Shown here: piece after piece, positions 12,383 to 22,605 of the stretch
Layout of the letters: each line of letters begins with the position of its first letter
How positions within the stretch are numbered: the first letter of the stretch is position 1
DNA from: Elymus sibiricus
Taxonomy: Eukaryota > Streptophyta > Magnoliopsida > Poales > Poaceae
Direction of reading: 5' to 3'
DNA length: 64,000 nucleotides
Assembly: GCA_039707655.1 (NCBI GenBank)
Contig: CM077671.1
Coordinates: forward strand, 371,877,220 to 371,941,219
Notes under the pieces: generated by a model
The model's database searches: none
Told to the model about the DNA's origin: nothing
What the model saw: only the letters and a program-made list of their open reading frames with translations
Translations under genes and position numbers: made by a program

Positions 12383-12464
12383 CTTGGGGATGCCCAAGGC
12401 ACCCCAAGCCATATTCAAGGATACAAAAAAGCCTAAGCTTGGGGATGCCCCGGAAGGCATCCCC
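12383..12464 (+). other. Paired hairpins carrying the PPT-like AAGCTTGGGGATGCC
   Basis: Hairpin 1 pairs 12383-12394 (CTTGGGGATGCC) with 12398-12408 (GGCACCCCAAG), with one bulged A. Hairpin 2 pairs 12441-12449 (GGGGATGCC) with 12456-12464 (GGCATCCCC), nine perfect pairs. Both begin with AAGCTTGGGGATGCC, which is nearly the same as the polypurine tract at 14401. Confidence 0.75.
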
Positions 12465-14380
12465 TCTTTCGTCTTCAATCCATCGGTAAATTTACTTGAG
12501 GCTATATTTTTATTCACCACATGATATGCGTTTTGCTTGGAGTGTCTTGTATGATATGAGTCTTTGTTTTTAGTTTGCCACAATCATCCTTGCTGCACAT
12601 CTTTCTGAGAGAGACACGCTAATTCGTGAATTTATTAGAATACTCTATGTGCTTCACTTATATCTTTTGAGCTAGGCAATGTTGCTCTAGTGCTTCACTT
12701 ATATCTTTTTAGAGCACGGTGGTGTTATATTTTATAGAAATTATTGAACTCTCGTACCTCACTTATATTATTTTGAGAGTCTCTAAAACAGCATGGTAAT
12801 TTGTTTAGGTTATGAATTTAGTCCTAATATAATAGGCATCCAAGAGGGATATAATAAAAACTTTCATATTAAGTGCATTGGATACTATGAGAAGTTTTGA
12901 TTCCTTGCATATAGTTTTGAGATAATGGAGATGGTAATATGAGAGTCATGCTAGTGAGTAGTTGTGAATTGGAGAGATACTTGTGTTGAAGCTTGTGATT
13001 CCCGTAGCATGCACGTATGGTGAACCGTTATGTAACGAAGTCGGAGCATGATTTGTTTAATGATTGTCGACCTTTGTGTGAGGGTCGGGAGCGCGCGATG
13101 GTTAACTCCTACCAACCTCTCCCCTAGGAGCATGCGTCTAATGCTTTGTTTGATAACTAATAGACTTTTGCAATAAGTATGTGAGTTCTTTATGACTAAT
13201 GTTGAGTCCATGGATTATACGCACTCTCACCCTTCCACCTTTGCTAGCCTCTCTAGTACCGCGCAACTTTCGCCGGTACATCAAAACCCACCTTCCTCAA
13301 AACAGCCACCATATATTTTCCTCAAAACAGCCACCATACCTACCTATTAGGGCATTTCCATAGCCATTCCGAGATATATTGCCATGCAACTTCCACCGTT
13401 CCGCTTTTCATGACATGCACCACCACTTTCATATTGCATATAGAGTCATATTTTGTCATAGTTATCGAGTTGTAATTTTTCTTTTGAGTTGTAAGTAAAT
13501 AAAAGTGTGATGATTTTCATTATTAGAGCATTGTCCCGTGTGAGAAAAGGATGATGGAAGCCATGACTCCCTCACAAGTTGGGATGAGTATCCGGACTTT
13601 ACAAAAAAAGAGGCCAGCGAAGCCCAAATAAAAAAAGAGAGGCCAAAGATGCCCACCAAAATAAAAAAAGGGGAAAAATAAAAAAAAATGAGAGAAAGAG
13701 AGAAGGGACAATTGCTACTATCTTTTTCCACACTTGTGCTCCAAAGTAGCACCATGATCTTCATGATAGAGAGTCTCCTATTTTGTCACTTTCATATAAC
13801 TAGTGGAGTTTCATTTTGCACGACCACTTAGTTTTCTTTTTGAGCTTTCATACACTTATAGATCTAAGTGCACCCGTTGCATGGCAATCCCTACTCACTC
13901 ACATTGATATCTATTGATGGGCATCTCCATAGCCCGTTGATACGCCTAGTTGATGTGAGACTATCTTCTCCCTTTTTCCTTGCAACCTCCACCATATTCT
14001 ATTCCACCTATAGTGCTATATCCATGGCACGCGCTCATGTATTGCGTGAGAGTTGAAAAGGTTTGAGAACACCAAAAGTGTGAAACAATTACTTGGCTTC
14101 TTCATCGGGGTTATGCATGATTTAGATACTTTGTGTGGGGAAGATGGAGCATAGCCAGACCATATGATTTTGTAGGGATAACTTTCTAAGGCCATGTTAT
14201 TTCGAAAGGACACGATTGCCTTGTTGGTGTGCTCGAAAGTATTACTGTTTTTATGTCAATATTAGACTATTGTTTTGAATCTTACGGATCTGAATATTCA
14301 TGCCACAATAAAGAATATTACATGGATAAATATGTTAGGTAGCATTCCACATCAAAAATTCTGTTTTTATCATTTACCTA

Positions 14381-14415
14381 CTCGAGGACGAGCAGGAATT
14401 AAGCTTGGGGATGCT
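14381..14415 (+). other. Polypurine tract of the Sabrina-like element
   Basis: CTCGAGGACGAG, GGAATT and then AAGCTTGGGGATGCT lead directly into the 3' LTR at 14416. This is the plus-strand priming site. Confidence 0.75.
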
Positions 14416-16002
14416 TGATACGTCTCCAACGTATCTATAATTTTTGATTGTTCCATGCTATTATATTATCTGTTTTGGATGTTTTATATGCATTAATATG
14501 CTATTTTATATTATTTTTGGGACTAACCTATTAATCTAGAGCCTATTGCCAGTTTCTGTTTTTTTCCTTGTTTTTGAGTATTGCAGATAAGGAATATTAA
14601 ATGGAGTCCAAACGGAATAAAATCTTTGGAATAATTTTTCTTGGACCAGAAGACATCTACCAAGCTTGGAGACCAAGGCAGAGGAGCTGCCATGTGGCCA
14701 CAAGCCACAGGGGCGCGCCCTAGGGGGGGGGGGCGCCCCCCTGGCTTGTGGGCCCACGACAACTCCCCCAACCCTATTCTTCAGCCTATAAATTCCTAAA
14801 TATTCCCTGGATACCAGAGAGAGCCACGAAAACACTTTTCCGCCGCCAGGAGCCTCGGTTCCCGTGAGATCCAATCTTGGAGCCTTTTCCGGTAATCTGC
14901 CAGAGGGGGATTCGATCACGGAGGGCATCTACATCAACTCCATTGCCCCTCCGATGATGCGTGAGTAGTTCACCACAGACCTTCGGGTCCATAGCTAGTA
15001 GCTAGATGGCTTCTTCTCTCTCTTTGCTCTTCAATACCATGTTCTTCATGATCTTCATGGAGATCTATCCGATGTAATACTCTTTTGCGGTGTGTTTGTC
15101 GAGATCCGATGAATTGTGGGTTTATGTTCAGATTATCTATGAATATTATTTGAGTCTTTTCTAAACTCTTATATGCATGATTTCATATCTTTGCAAGTCT
15201 CTTCGAGTTATTAGTTTGGTTTGGCCAACTAGATTGGTAATTCTTGCAATGGGAGAAGTGCTTAGTTTTGGGTTCAATCTTGCGGTGTCCTCACCCAGTG
15301 ACATAGTAGGGGTAGCGAGGCACGTATTGTATTGTTGCCATCGAGGATAAAAAGATGGGGTTTTCATCATATTGCTTGAGTTTATCCCTCTACATCATGT
15401 CATCTTTCCTAATGCGTTACTCTGTTCTTCATGAACTTAATACTCTAGATGCAGGCAGGAGTCGGTCGATGTGTGGAGTAATAGTAGTAGATGTAGAATC
15501 GTTTCGGTCTACTTGACACGGACGTGATGCCTATATGCATAATCATTGCCTTGGATATCTTCATAATTATTCGCTTTTCTATCAATTGCTCGACAGTAAT
15601 TTGTTCACCCACCGTAATACTTGCCATCATGAGAGAAGCCTCTAGTGAAACCTATGGCCCCCGGGTCTATTTTCCATATTATACTTTCAGATCTAAAACC
15701 AAAAATACCAAAAATACCTTGCTGCATTATTTTTACTTTTGTTTTACTTTCCGTTCAAGCAATCTATTCTATCTATCTCTATCAGATCTCATCCTTGCAA
15801 GTAACCGTGAAGGGATTGACAACCCCTTTATAGCGTTGGGTGCAAGTGTTTGATTATTTGTGTAGGTACACCTATTGGGGACTTGCTTGTATCTCCTACT
15901 GGATTGATACCTTGGTTTTCAACAACTGAGGGAAATACTTATCTACTTTGCTGCATCATCCGTTTCTCTTCACGGAAACCAACGCATGCTCGAGAAGTAG
16001 CA
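14416..16002 (+). repeat. Sabrina-like 3' LTR
   Basis: Direct copy of 7774-9351, with TATAAATT at 14787-14794. It ends GAAGTAGCA and is followed by the GATAG target duplication. Confidence 0.9.
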
Positions 16003-16007
16003 GATAG

Positions 16008-16277
16008 CAACCGTGCGAGATAGGAGTTATCCAGGCCAGCTGTTCCTGTGGGAAATGGAGTCCCATAGACGCTGATGATCCGCAAACCGCTTCCACCATC
16101 AACCACTAGAAATTTTGTTGTACTCATAGACCATCATGGTAGTGTACTTCAAATATTGTATTTTGCTTGGAATTTCTGTATCAAGAACGTGTCTCATCAG
16201 CTAACAGTAATTCTAGGGCTGGTGAGCACAAGGACCATTTACTGGGAAATTAATATACTGGAAAACCGGTCCTGACA
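16008..16277 (+). repeat. Element A 5' LTR, right part
   Basis: The LTR of A resumes after the Sabrina-like insertion and matches 27523-27792. It ends CCGGTCCTGACA. Confidence 0.9.
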
Positions 16278-16281
16278 ACCT

Positions 16282-16294
16282 TGGTATCAGAGCC
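16282..16294 (+). other. Primer-binding site of element A (initiator tRNA-Met type)
   Basis: TGGTATCAGAGCC lies four bases after the LTR end and is complementary to the 3' end of plant initiator tRNA-Met. Element B has the same site at 57008. Confidence 0.85.
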
Positions 16295-16354
16295 AGGCTG
16301 ATCATTGGCTAACCCTATCTCACTACTAGAAAAATGGCTATAGCTAATATGGAC

Positions 16355-16663
16355 ATTAATGGCGCACCATGTATGTGGTGCGCCACTGCTATATAGCAGT
16401 GGCGCACCAGATATGGGTGCGCCATTAATGTCCATATTACTAATGGCGCACCTGGTGTGTGGTGCGCCACTGCTAAGTTTGTCCTGTGCACACCCCTCTC
16501 CCCAGACTTACCAGTGGCGCACCGGGGTGTGGTGCGCCATTACTAGTTTTAACTAGTAATGGCGCACCACACCCCGGTGCGCCACTACTAACAATTTTTT
16601 TTTTCAATTTTTTTTTTCAAAACTAGTAATGGCGCACCGGGGTGTGGTGCGCCATTAGTATAC
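16355..16663 (+). repeat. CACTA 5' subterminal repeat array
   Basis: At least a dozen copies of TGGCGCACC/GGTGCGCCA occur in alternating orientation, many as pairs that form hairpins, for example around 16558-16590 and 16629-16658. Three or four more copies follow at 17103-17173. No gene is present. Confidence 0.9.
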
Positions 16664-16983
16664 CAATTTTTATTTAATTAGGTTTATTCTGTTATTGAAT
16701 TTCTAACTCACAAAAAGTATTGAATTTGTTAATATTTTTTGAACTCATGAATATTTTTAAATTTCATGGGCACTTTTTGAATTCATGAACATTTTTTCAA
16801 ATTTGATGATATTTTTTCATATTCATAAATGTTTTACCAATTCACCAATGAATGCAACTAAATTATACGCCCTATATTTAGGAATGGAGGGAGTATTAAA
16901 ATTGCCATGTGTTTAATTTAAAGTGTTTGGATGTTTATCATAAGGTTAAAATAAAATTTTAAAAAAGGTGCAAAAAGTGGGGT

Positions 16984-17048
16984 TGCCAGGATTCGAACCT
17001 GGGTGACTTGCTTAATGTATCAAGGGACCAACCACTAGGCCATGTAAG
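16984..17048 (-). pseudogene. tRNA-like sequence inside the CACTA element
   Basis: Read on the minus strand this has an A-box-like TGGCCTAGTGGTTGG and a perfect B box GGTTCGAATCC. The T arm folds as CCAGG-TTCGAAT-CCTGG. The acceptor strands do not pair, so it is not an intact tRNA gene. It may be a decayed tRNA gene, part of a SINE head or an internal Pol III promoter. I cannot fix an anticodon. Confidence 0.45.
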
Positions 17049-17164
17049 TGGTTCTGTCCATAACCACACACGCATTCTTTTAACCTATTACTACTAGTAG
17101 TAATGGCGCACTAGGAGAAGGTGCGCCATTGATATAACGGTGTTTATGGCGCACCCCTAAACAG

Positions 17165-17700
17165 TGCGCCATTGCTATCCCTCCCCTGCTTTCTATCCTC
17201 CTCCTCCCCGCGCCTACCTCTCCTCCCACTCCATTTCCTCTCCTCACCGTGCGCCCCCTCCCCGCCGCAGACCACCGTCGACGCCCCCAAATCCCCCCTC
17301 CCCGCCGCCCGCCCCCACCGCCGCAAGCCACCGCCGACGCCCCCAAGCCCCCGCCTCTCGCCCGAGCGGGCGCCCCTCCCCCGCGAGATCCGTCACCGTC
17401 TCGGCGCCCCCTCTCGAAGATCCAGGTGCTCGGTTCGTCCCCGCCGCGCCGCCCCCTACCTGCTTGTCTCCGGCGACCCCCTCCGCTCCGGTAAGCCTCC
17501 CGCTCCCTCCCTCCCTCTCTCTCTCCCTCCCTCTCTCTCTCTCTCACCATGCGCCCCCTCCTCTGCAGTGGCGCCCCGGAGCTCGGCGCCCCGGAGCAGT
17601 GGCGCCGCAAGCTTTGTGGCGACCACAACGACCCCATCGCCGGCGTGCTTCTTCCCCGACGGTGGACATGTAAGCCCGCGCTCCTCCTCCTCTTCTTCAT
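17165..17700 (+). other. GC-rich block in the CACTA element, possible first exons
   Basis: A sharply bounded C/G-rich stretch with many CCG and CCT triplets. It gives long overlapping frames on both strands, so none is trusted. An exon-like piece at 17569-17671 lies between CTCTGCAG and GTAAGC, which suggests that a gene's 5' end was captured. The protein is not recognisable. Bases 17700-19085 are AT-richer intron-like DNA with no supported gene. Confidence 0.4.
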
Positions 17701-19085
17701 TCCCCTCACCCTCTAATTCTAGGGTTCTTAGTCTAGTTCTTGGATATTGATTTCTTGAATGGTCATTTGTGGAGACCACAACTGAGTGATACATGGTGAA
17801 CTATTAATAACTGATGTTCGACAAGAAAACTGAAAACAATATACATGATATTTGATTTCAGTTGGTTTCATGAATTATTGCTGATAGATATAATTACTAA
17901 TTTCTCTTAGGGTGCGAATTATTAATTTTCGGATATACATTTATGCTCTCCAAGGAGGAGCACTGGGAAGGAGATCCATTTATTCATGAGTGTATAAGAG
18001 GAGCCGAGAGAGAGAGTTCGGATCGTGGTTGCTTTTTGATTCATGACTGCTTGTTGATCCAATATCTACTCAAATTAATGTTGTCCAGTATATGTCTGCA
18101 ATATATGCTAATGGTGGATAATGTTGTCCAGTACGAGCCTCCTCTGCAGCAGAGCTCCGGCTGTGGTGGTGGTGCTGTGTTGGTAGTCACACCGTGGCAC
18201 TGGTGTGGCTGAGTTTCTGCTACGGCTACAACCCCTCTTGGTGAGCTCCTCCTTTCCACTCTCTGTTTTCTCTGTGATCTAGCCCTAGTTCATGTTTTAG
18301 ATGCTTTGGTAGTCCTGCTAGTTCTGGCTGTAACTGGGTAAAATCCAATTGGTCTTGGCCATTTGGACAGTGCAAATGATCTGGTCTTGCACTACTGGCT
18401 GTGTCCTCTCTGTTGCCAGTTGCTGCTGCTCTGTTTTTGTTGTTGCTGCTGCTCTGTTGTGCCTATATGTAGGCCTTTTTTGTGCAGGTACAAAAAATTA
18501 CCCCTTTCTCCCGAAATGTCGATTAATTTCCGTTTCGGTTGAGAATGGGGTCCTAGGTCAAGAAAATTAATGTTCCATTTTATTGATGTGCAAAGACACT
18601 AATTGTTTCTGAACAAATTAATCAGAAGCTCAACCATTAGCTCAATCTTAAAGTAGTATTTGATGCAGCACCTTGTCCTCATTGATTTTTTCCATCAGTT
18701 CTTGAATTGTTATCTTGCATCATTAGCTCATAACCAAGAAGGTCATATTTCACTGATCAGTTTTTGAAAATAAATAAATATTTAACCATCATGTTTGTAC
18801 CTAGCAGTGTGTTCTTTTATATCATTTGTATTGGAATGTTAAGTTATAATTGTTCTGCTTCAGTAGTATACGAGTTATACATTTGAGCTGATGATCTCTG
18901 TTTCATTCCATATTATTCTCATTGTCCATTTGCGCTGATGTGACATTATTAAATATCTCACCAAAAATATTAAACTCCTTATTCCATATACTTCACTAGT
19001 AAAGTTGCCATCTTAAAGTATTGCAACACTCTTTCAGTTACCTATAGTTCTGAGGTTCTCATTTGACATATGTTTCAATGTGCAG

Positions 19086-20753
19086 ATTTTCACAACTGGA
19101 ATAAAGTGAAGATAAGGTATTGTGATGGGGCATCATTTTCTGGGAACGTTAAAGACGAGTTGCAGGTCTTCTTTGCCTATTTCCAACAGATGCTGATTAA
19201 TCACTCAGCAGGTATTCTGAGAATTTTATTGTTCTTTGCAGAACGGCACAAAATTCTTTTTCGGAGGCCAGCGTATCTGGGAAGCAGTTATGGATGAACT
19301 TCTACTGAAGGGGCTCAGACATGCTAAATAGGTCATTCTTGCAAGCACAACCCTTCCTTTTGATTTTCATGTGGACACATGATTCAAATGTATGAATCAA
19401 TCAAACATCTTAAGGATGTAAATCTGTTTCTTGATCTTCAAGGATATGCGTTTGACTTGAGGACCTTTAGGTTAACTGCATAAAAGTATGGAAGGTTGGA
19501 TCTATCTGGTTATTATTTTGGGTACAAGTTGATATTGTTTTACTGTAATGATGCGTAATGTTTCTGAGAAATACGAATTAGGAGTGACTTGTGGTACTGA
19601 TAAATAAATAGCCTGGATGCACTAGATGTCAATGATAGTAATATTGCTTTAAATTTGTGTTTACGAACATTACCTGTTCATTCTTTATGACTGTTAATGA
19701 ACTATTGTAGGATTATTTCAATATCTTGACTGGCCTTTTTTCTTACTACACCATATTTACTTGCATGTTTACAAAATGACTGGATATGATCTGATAGATG
19801 CATTACTGTCTTTGCCCATATAAGCATTTTGACTACTGCAGTGATGGTGTGATGCTGATATGTTATTTCCAGCCTTCAGGCTTTTCTAACAGGATGCTCT
19901 GCTGGTGGGTTAGCCACTTACATTCATTGTGATGGTTTTCGTGCACTGCTGCCAAAAGATTCTAGGGTTAAGTGTCTTGCGGATGGTGGTTTTTTCCTTG
20001 ATGTGTATGTTTTCAGATCACCTTTGACTGCTTTGGATGTTTCTTCAAAAGACTTCTCTGGATACAATTTGCAACCCCAGCCTTTATTTTGATGTCAGTT
20101 TTTCACATACATGAATGAAATAATTGATTGATGTTCTCTGTAATACTCAAACGTACATGCATCTGTCAACATTCAAATGTCAGCTAACACACTCCAAACG
20201 TTAAAACAAAAGTTTGAGCATAAAGACTTTGAGATCTTAAGCTAAAGTACTACAGAATAAAACTGAGATGATATTTGTGTACCTAATTCTTAAATCATTA
20301 GATGAATCATCCCTGGATCAACCAGAGGTGGTGCATAGGCCCCATTTCTGACTTATACTAGTTCATTTTGAGACATTGCGCATCAGCAAGCAGAAACGTT
20401 ACATGTATTACTAAGTTAACTCTTTTTGCAAGTCAGGAGTGAGAAAGCATCTATATCCTATTCTCCTTGTGATGATAATCCTTTTATGCCATAAAAGAAA
20501 ACTGTATGGAACAGAAATTTTGCTGTTCTCCTCAGATTCTATCTACCCGTTTATGTTGTTTCCTCCATTACAGAGAAGACATTTCCAAGCAAAGGACCTT
20601 ACGGGCTTTCTACAGCGATGTTGTCCGTCTTCAGGTCCTTTTCTCCTCAAAGAATGTTCATTTCCAATATTCAAAAGTTCTTTTCTGAATGCATAGTTTC
20701 AGGATCTCAAGAGGAAGTTTTTGCACTGCAGTTCAAGCATGGAACCGGGTCAG
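19086..20753 (+). pseudogene. Captured pectin acetylesterase gene fragment (five exons, introns kept)
   Basis: Five exons with consensus borders encode the central part of a plant pectin acetylesterase (carbohydrate esterase family 13), a wall enzyme that removes acetyl groups from pectin. Exon 1, 19086-19165, encodes [20 protein letters not shown]. Exon 2, 19242-19331, encodes [20 protein letters not shown]. Exon 3, 19880-20004, encodes [20 protein letters not shown], including the GCSAGG motif with the catalytic Ser. Exon 4, 20574-20634, encodes EDISKQRTLRAFYSDVVRLQ. Exon 5, 20703-20753, encodes DLKRKFLHCSSSMEPGQ. Splice phases are consistent throughout. The last codon of exon 2 is TAG where Gln (CAG) is expected, so the frame is broken. 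The N-terminus and the C-terminal third are missing. Retained introns show capture from genomic DNA, not cDNA. Confidence 0.8.
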
Positions 20754-20844
20754 GTTAGTCTCTGCGTTCCTGACAAATGACATTGCAACCATCCGTCACA
20801 TTTCTATCATTAGTGTTTACTGAATAATTAAGTTCTTCTGACAG

Positions 20845-21045
20845 GGAACTATGCATCCTGAATGGCATAGACTCTTGGCTTCATGAAATGACCCATGTCT
20901 ATGATTCAAGGTATCTTAGATCTTCTATGTCGGATGCAAATAATTGCTCAATTTCACTTCTCTGCAATGTTCATTCTCACATATTTCTATCATTCTTTGC
21001 AGGGATAAAGTAAAGAAAAAGAAGAAAAGATTACTAGAAGATTAG
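20845..21045 (+). other. Further exon-like pieces downstream of the captured gene
   Basis: After the last pectin acetylesterase exon, a segment bounded by GACAG and AAG/GTATC (20845-20910) and a terminal piece after TTTGCAG (21003-21045, open as DKVKKKKKRLLED then stop) look like exons. They do not match the expected esterase C-terminus. Joined in phase to exon 5, the first adds 13 codons and then TGA at 20884. A T-rich region with AATAAAA-like sequence follows at about 21121. They may be the 3' end of the element's own transcript. Confidence 0.35.
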
Positions 21046-21227
21046 TTTTAGAATTTCCTTTTATTTCCTTGTAATTTTTCTTTTATTGGATACTTGTAAA
21101 GACATTGTAATATTCTTACTATAATAAAAATTATGATTCTATTTCATTTTTTGTTTTTAAATTATTTTTCCTTATAGGTTGTTTTCTGTAAATTTGGATT
21201 TTTTTTGTTTTCCAAATACATTACTAG

Positions 21228-21490
21228 TGGCGCATTTCAGCCCTTATTAGTGGCGCACCTTCCTTTATTACTAGTGGCGCACCTATAAGGCTATTAGTGG
21301 CGCACCTAGAGGGAATACCAGTGGAGCACCTAAGGGTTAGTAGTGGCGCACCAGAGGTGCGCCATTACTATCTGGATTACTAATGGCGCACCAGAGGTGC
21401 GCCATTACTATCTGTTACTAGTGGCGTGTTAATAGTGGCGCACCTATAGTGCGCCATTACTAACGAAAACAGGTGCGCCACTAATAGGGC
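21228..21490 (+). repeat. CACTA 3' subterminal repeat array
   Basis: About ten copies of GTGGCGCACC or its inverse, spaced 15-30 bp apart, mirror the 5' side and end at the terminal inverted repeat. Confidence 0.9.
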
Positions 21491-21717
21491 TTTTTCTAGT
21501 AGTGTCTTAGCCAGGTCGCTAACCTTAGGTTCCCACCCCAACCGGATATTTTATATCCGCAGCCCAACCTATCCTATCCAAATAGCCTCCACTGTGGCCG
21601 TCCGACACCTTTTTGGCAGTCGGTGCCTAACCTGTCAACCCAACCCATAGGCAGTGTGTCTATGACCGGCACTGGAGTTGTCGCATCCCCTAGCATGCTA
21701 TGGAAGACTCCTTGGCC

Positions 21718-21724
21718 TATAAAG
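21718..21724 (+). promoter_or_regulatory. Internal TATA-like box upstream of element A's ORF
   Basis: TATAAAG lies in GGCCTATAAAGG, about 75 bp before the ATG at 21793, followed by a C/A-rich leader without other ATGs. The layout is that of a plant core promoter with a short 5' leader, separate from the LTR promoter. This is inference from position and composition. Confidence 0.4.
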
Positions 21725-21792
21725 GAAATCTTTGCCTCAACCCAGCACAGCACAGCCTTCAGCCCCATACTAATAACCCACATACTAGCAAA

Positions 21793-22605
21793 ATGCCTAG
21801 TCCCGTCTCTTGCAACGGAACCACTGCATCCGAACCTGGAGACTTCATAGCCATCCTCGCCGACCTCACCCGCCAAACTCTTAGCATAGAAGAACCCCCA
21901 GAGTATGTTGTGCACAAAGAGCCTGCGAGTGATACTATCCATCACTTTTGGGCCACAGTGCATATCTACGGAAGGAGTACCTCATCGGCGCGCCCTTTCC
22001 ATTTTACTGGAAGAGCGGCCACCGGTGAATCCCAAGCCTGCCAGCTTGCAGCCCGAGAAGCTATAGTCCAGCTTCGGCATTTGTTGCCGAGGGCGAATAG
22101 CCGCCCATTCTTGTACTATCCTAGCCGTGAAGGCTATGGCAGCCCAACCCAAGTCGCCAATGGAGACCTTGAGAGAGACCCTGCCCTGGCGTATGTAGTG
22201 CGCTACTTAAGAGCGCAGGAGGCGCTAATTGATCAGGTCACCCTTGATCTGGTCGCAAACCGCAGGTCATTTGCTCATCGAGTCCTAGTGAGCAGTGAAG
22301 CTACAGCCGCCTCCAGCAATCAACTAGTGCTATTGGGAAGGCCTGTTGGATCCCTGAGGTCTGCCCCAGTCTTCCCGTTAGACAACCCGATCTTGACCCC
22401 GGAAGAACTTCACCGCAGTTTGGATGCCTACTGCAATGAGGCTGTGCCTAGGGTATTCCGCCCAAGACGCCGTCGCTACCGCAACCTTGTAACTCCGCCC
22501 CATGGCCCAGTCAGCCCTGGAGCTATGGCAACCGGGGAAACTTCACCGACTGCTGAGCACGTCAGCTCAGAAGCCGTCGAAGACGAAGCGAGTCCACCAG
22601 AGTAG
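21793..22605 (+). CDS. Element A ORF: dsRNA-binding-like accessory protein (270 aa)
   Basis: This is the only open frame in A's interior. I chose the ATG at 21793, since the in-frame ATG at 21700 lies before a TATA-like box. Residues from about 35 to 100 follow the alpha-beta-beta-beta-alpha pattern of a double-stranded RNA-binding motif: PPEYVV, then HHFWATVHIY, then a Gly/Thr turn and QACQLAAREAIVQL. The lysines that normally contact RNA (KKxAK before the last helix) are replaced by SQACQ, so RNA binding is uncertain. A helical segment (about 125-200) and an Arg-rich patch (PRRRRYR) with an acidic tail follow. The same 64-residue region occurs without gaps in the ORF upstream of gag in element B, with 15 identities. 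The function is unknown. Conservation in an element that has lost gag and pol suggests a role in its life cycle. Confidence 0.65.
   Translation: MPSPVSCNGTTASEPGDFIAILADLTRQTLSIEEPPEYVVHKEPASDTIHHFWATVHIYGRSTSSARPFHFTGRAATGESQACQLAAREAIVQLRHLLPRANSRPFLYYPSREGYGSPTQVANGDLERDPALAYVVRYLRAQEALIDQVTLDLVANRRSFAHRVLVSSEATAASSNQLVLLGRPVGSLRSAPVFPLDNPILTPEELHRSLDAYCNEAVPRVFRPRRRRYRNLVTPPHGPVSPGAMATGETSPTAEHVSSEAVEDEASPPE

Larger units (their letters stand above)
11746..14415 (+). other. Sabrina-like 3' non-coding region
   Basis: There are 2.7 kb without a supported gene. The region holds two adjacent hairpins with PPT-like sequence (12383-12464), repeats of CTTATAT and TTTGAG type near 12650-12780, and an A/G-rich stretch at about 13602-13710. 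It ends in the polypurine tract next to the 3' LTR. This is where reverse transcriptase and integrase would be in an autonomous relative. Confidence 0.8.
7774..16002 (+). mobile_element. Sabrina-like non-autonomous Gypsy retrotransposon (8.2 kb)
   Basis: The element has LTRs of 1578 and 1587 bp that start TGATACGTC and end GAAGTAGCA. It inserted into the 5' LTR of element A and duplicated GATAG (7769-7773 and 16003-16007). The empty site is preserved in A's 3' LTR at about 27512. It contains a tRNA-Asp-type primer-binding site, one long gag-protease ORF, a 2.7-kb non-coding 3' region and a polypurine tract. No reverse transcriptase, RNase H or integrase is present. The Athila-like primer site and the gag-protease-only coding match what I recall of Triticeae Sabrina. 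The LTR pair is very similar, with scattered substitutions and a different G-run length, so the insertion looks fairly young. Confidence 0.85.
16321..21504 (+). mobile_element. CACTA (En/Spm) transposon, non-autonomous, carrying gene fragments
   Basis: The ends are CACTACTAGAAAAA and its inverted copy TTTTTCTAGTAGTG, flanked by the 3-bp duplication TCT (16318-16320 and 21505-21507). Both subterminal regions are crowded with direct and inverted copies of GGTGCGCCA, the expected transposase-binding arrays. I see no transposase. Instead the interior holds a GC-rich block, a tRNA-like sequence and a series of exons from a pectin acetylesterase gene with their introns. It inserted 43 bp after A's 5' LTR. 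Confidence 0.9.

Noticed and set aside
16984..17048. A functional tRNA gene
   Set aside because: Acceptor strands do not pair and no clear anticodon can be placed, so only a tRNA-like remnant is claimed.
17080..17750. Long Arg/Pro/Ser-rich frames on both strands of the CACTA element
   Set aside because: Low-complexity C/G-rich DNA; frames coexist on opposite strands, so none is favoured without splice evidence.
19070..19297. A continuous 75-codon gene starting [11 protein letters not shown]
   Set aside because: The frame runs through a splice donor and a real intron; the esterase reading requires splicing from 19165 to 19242.
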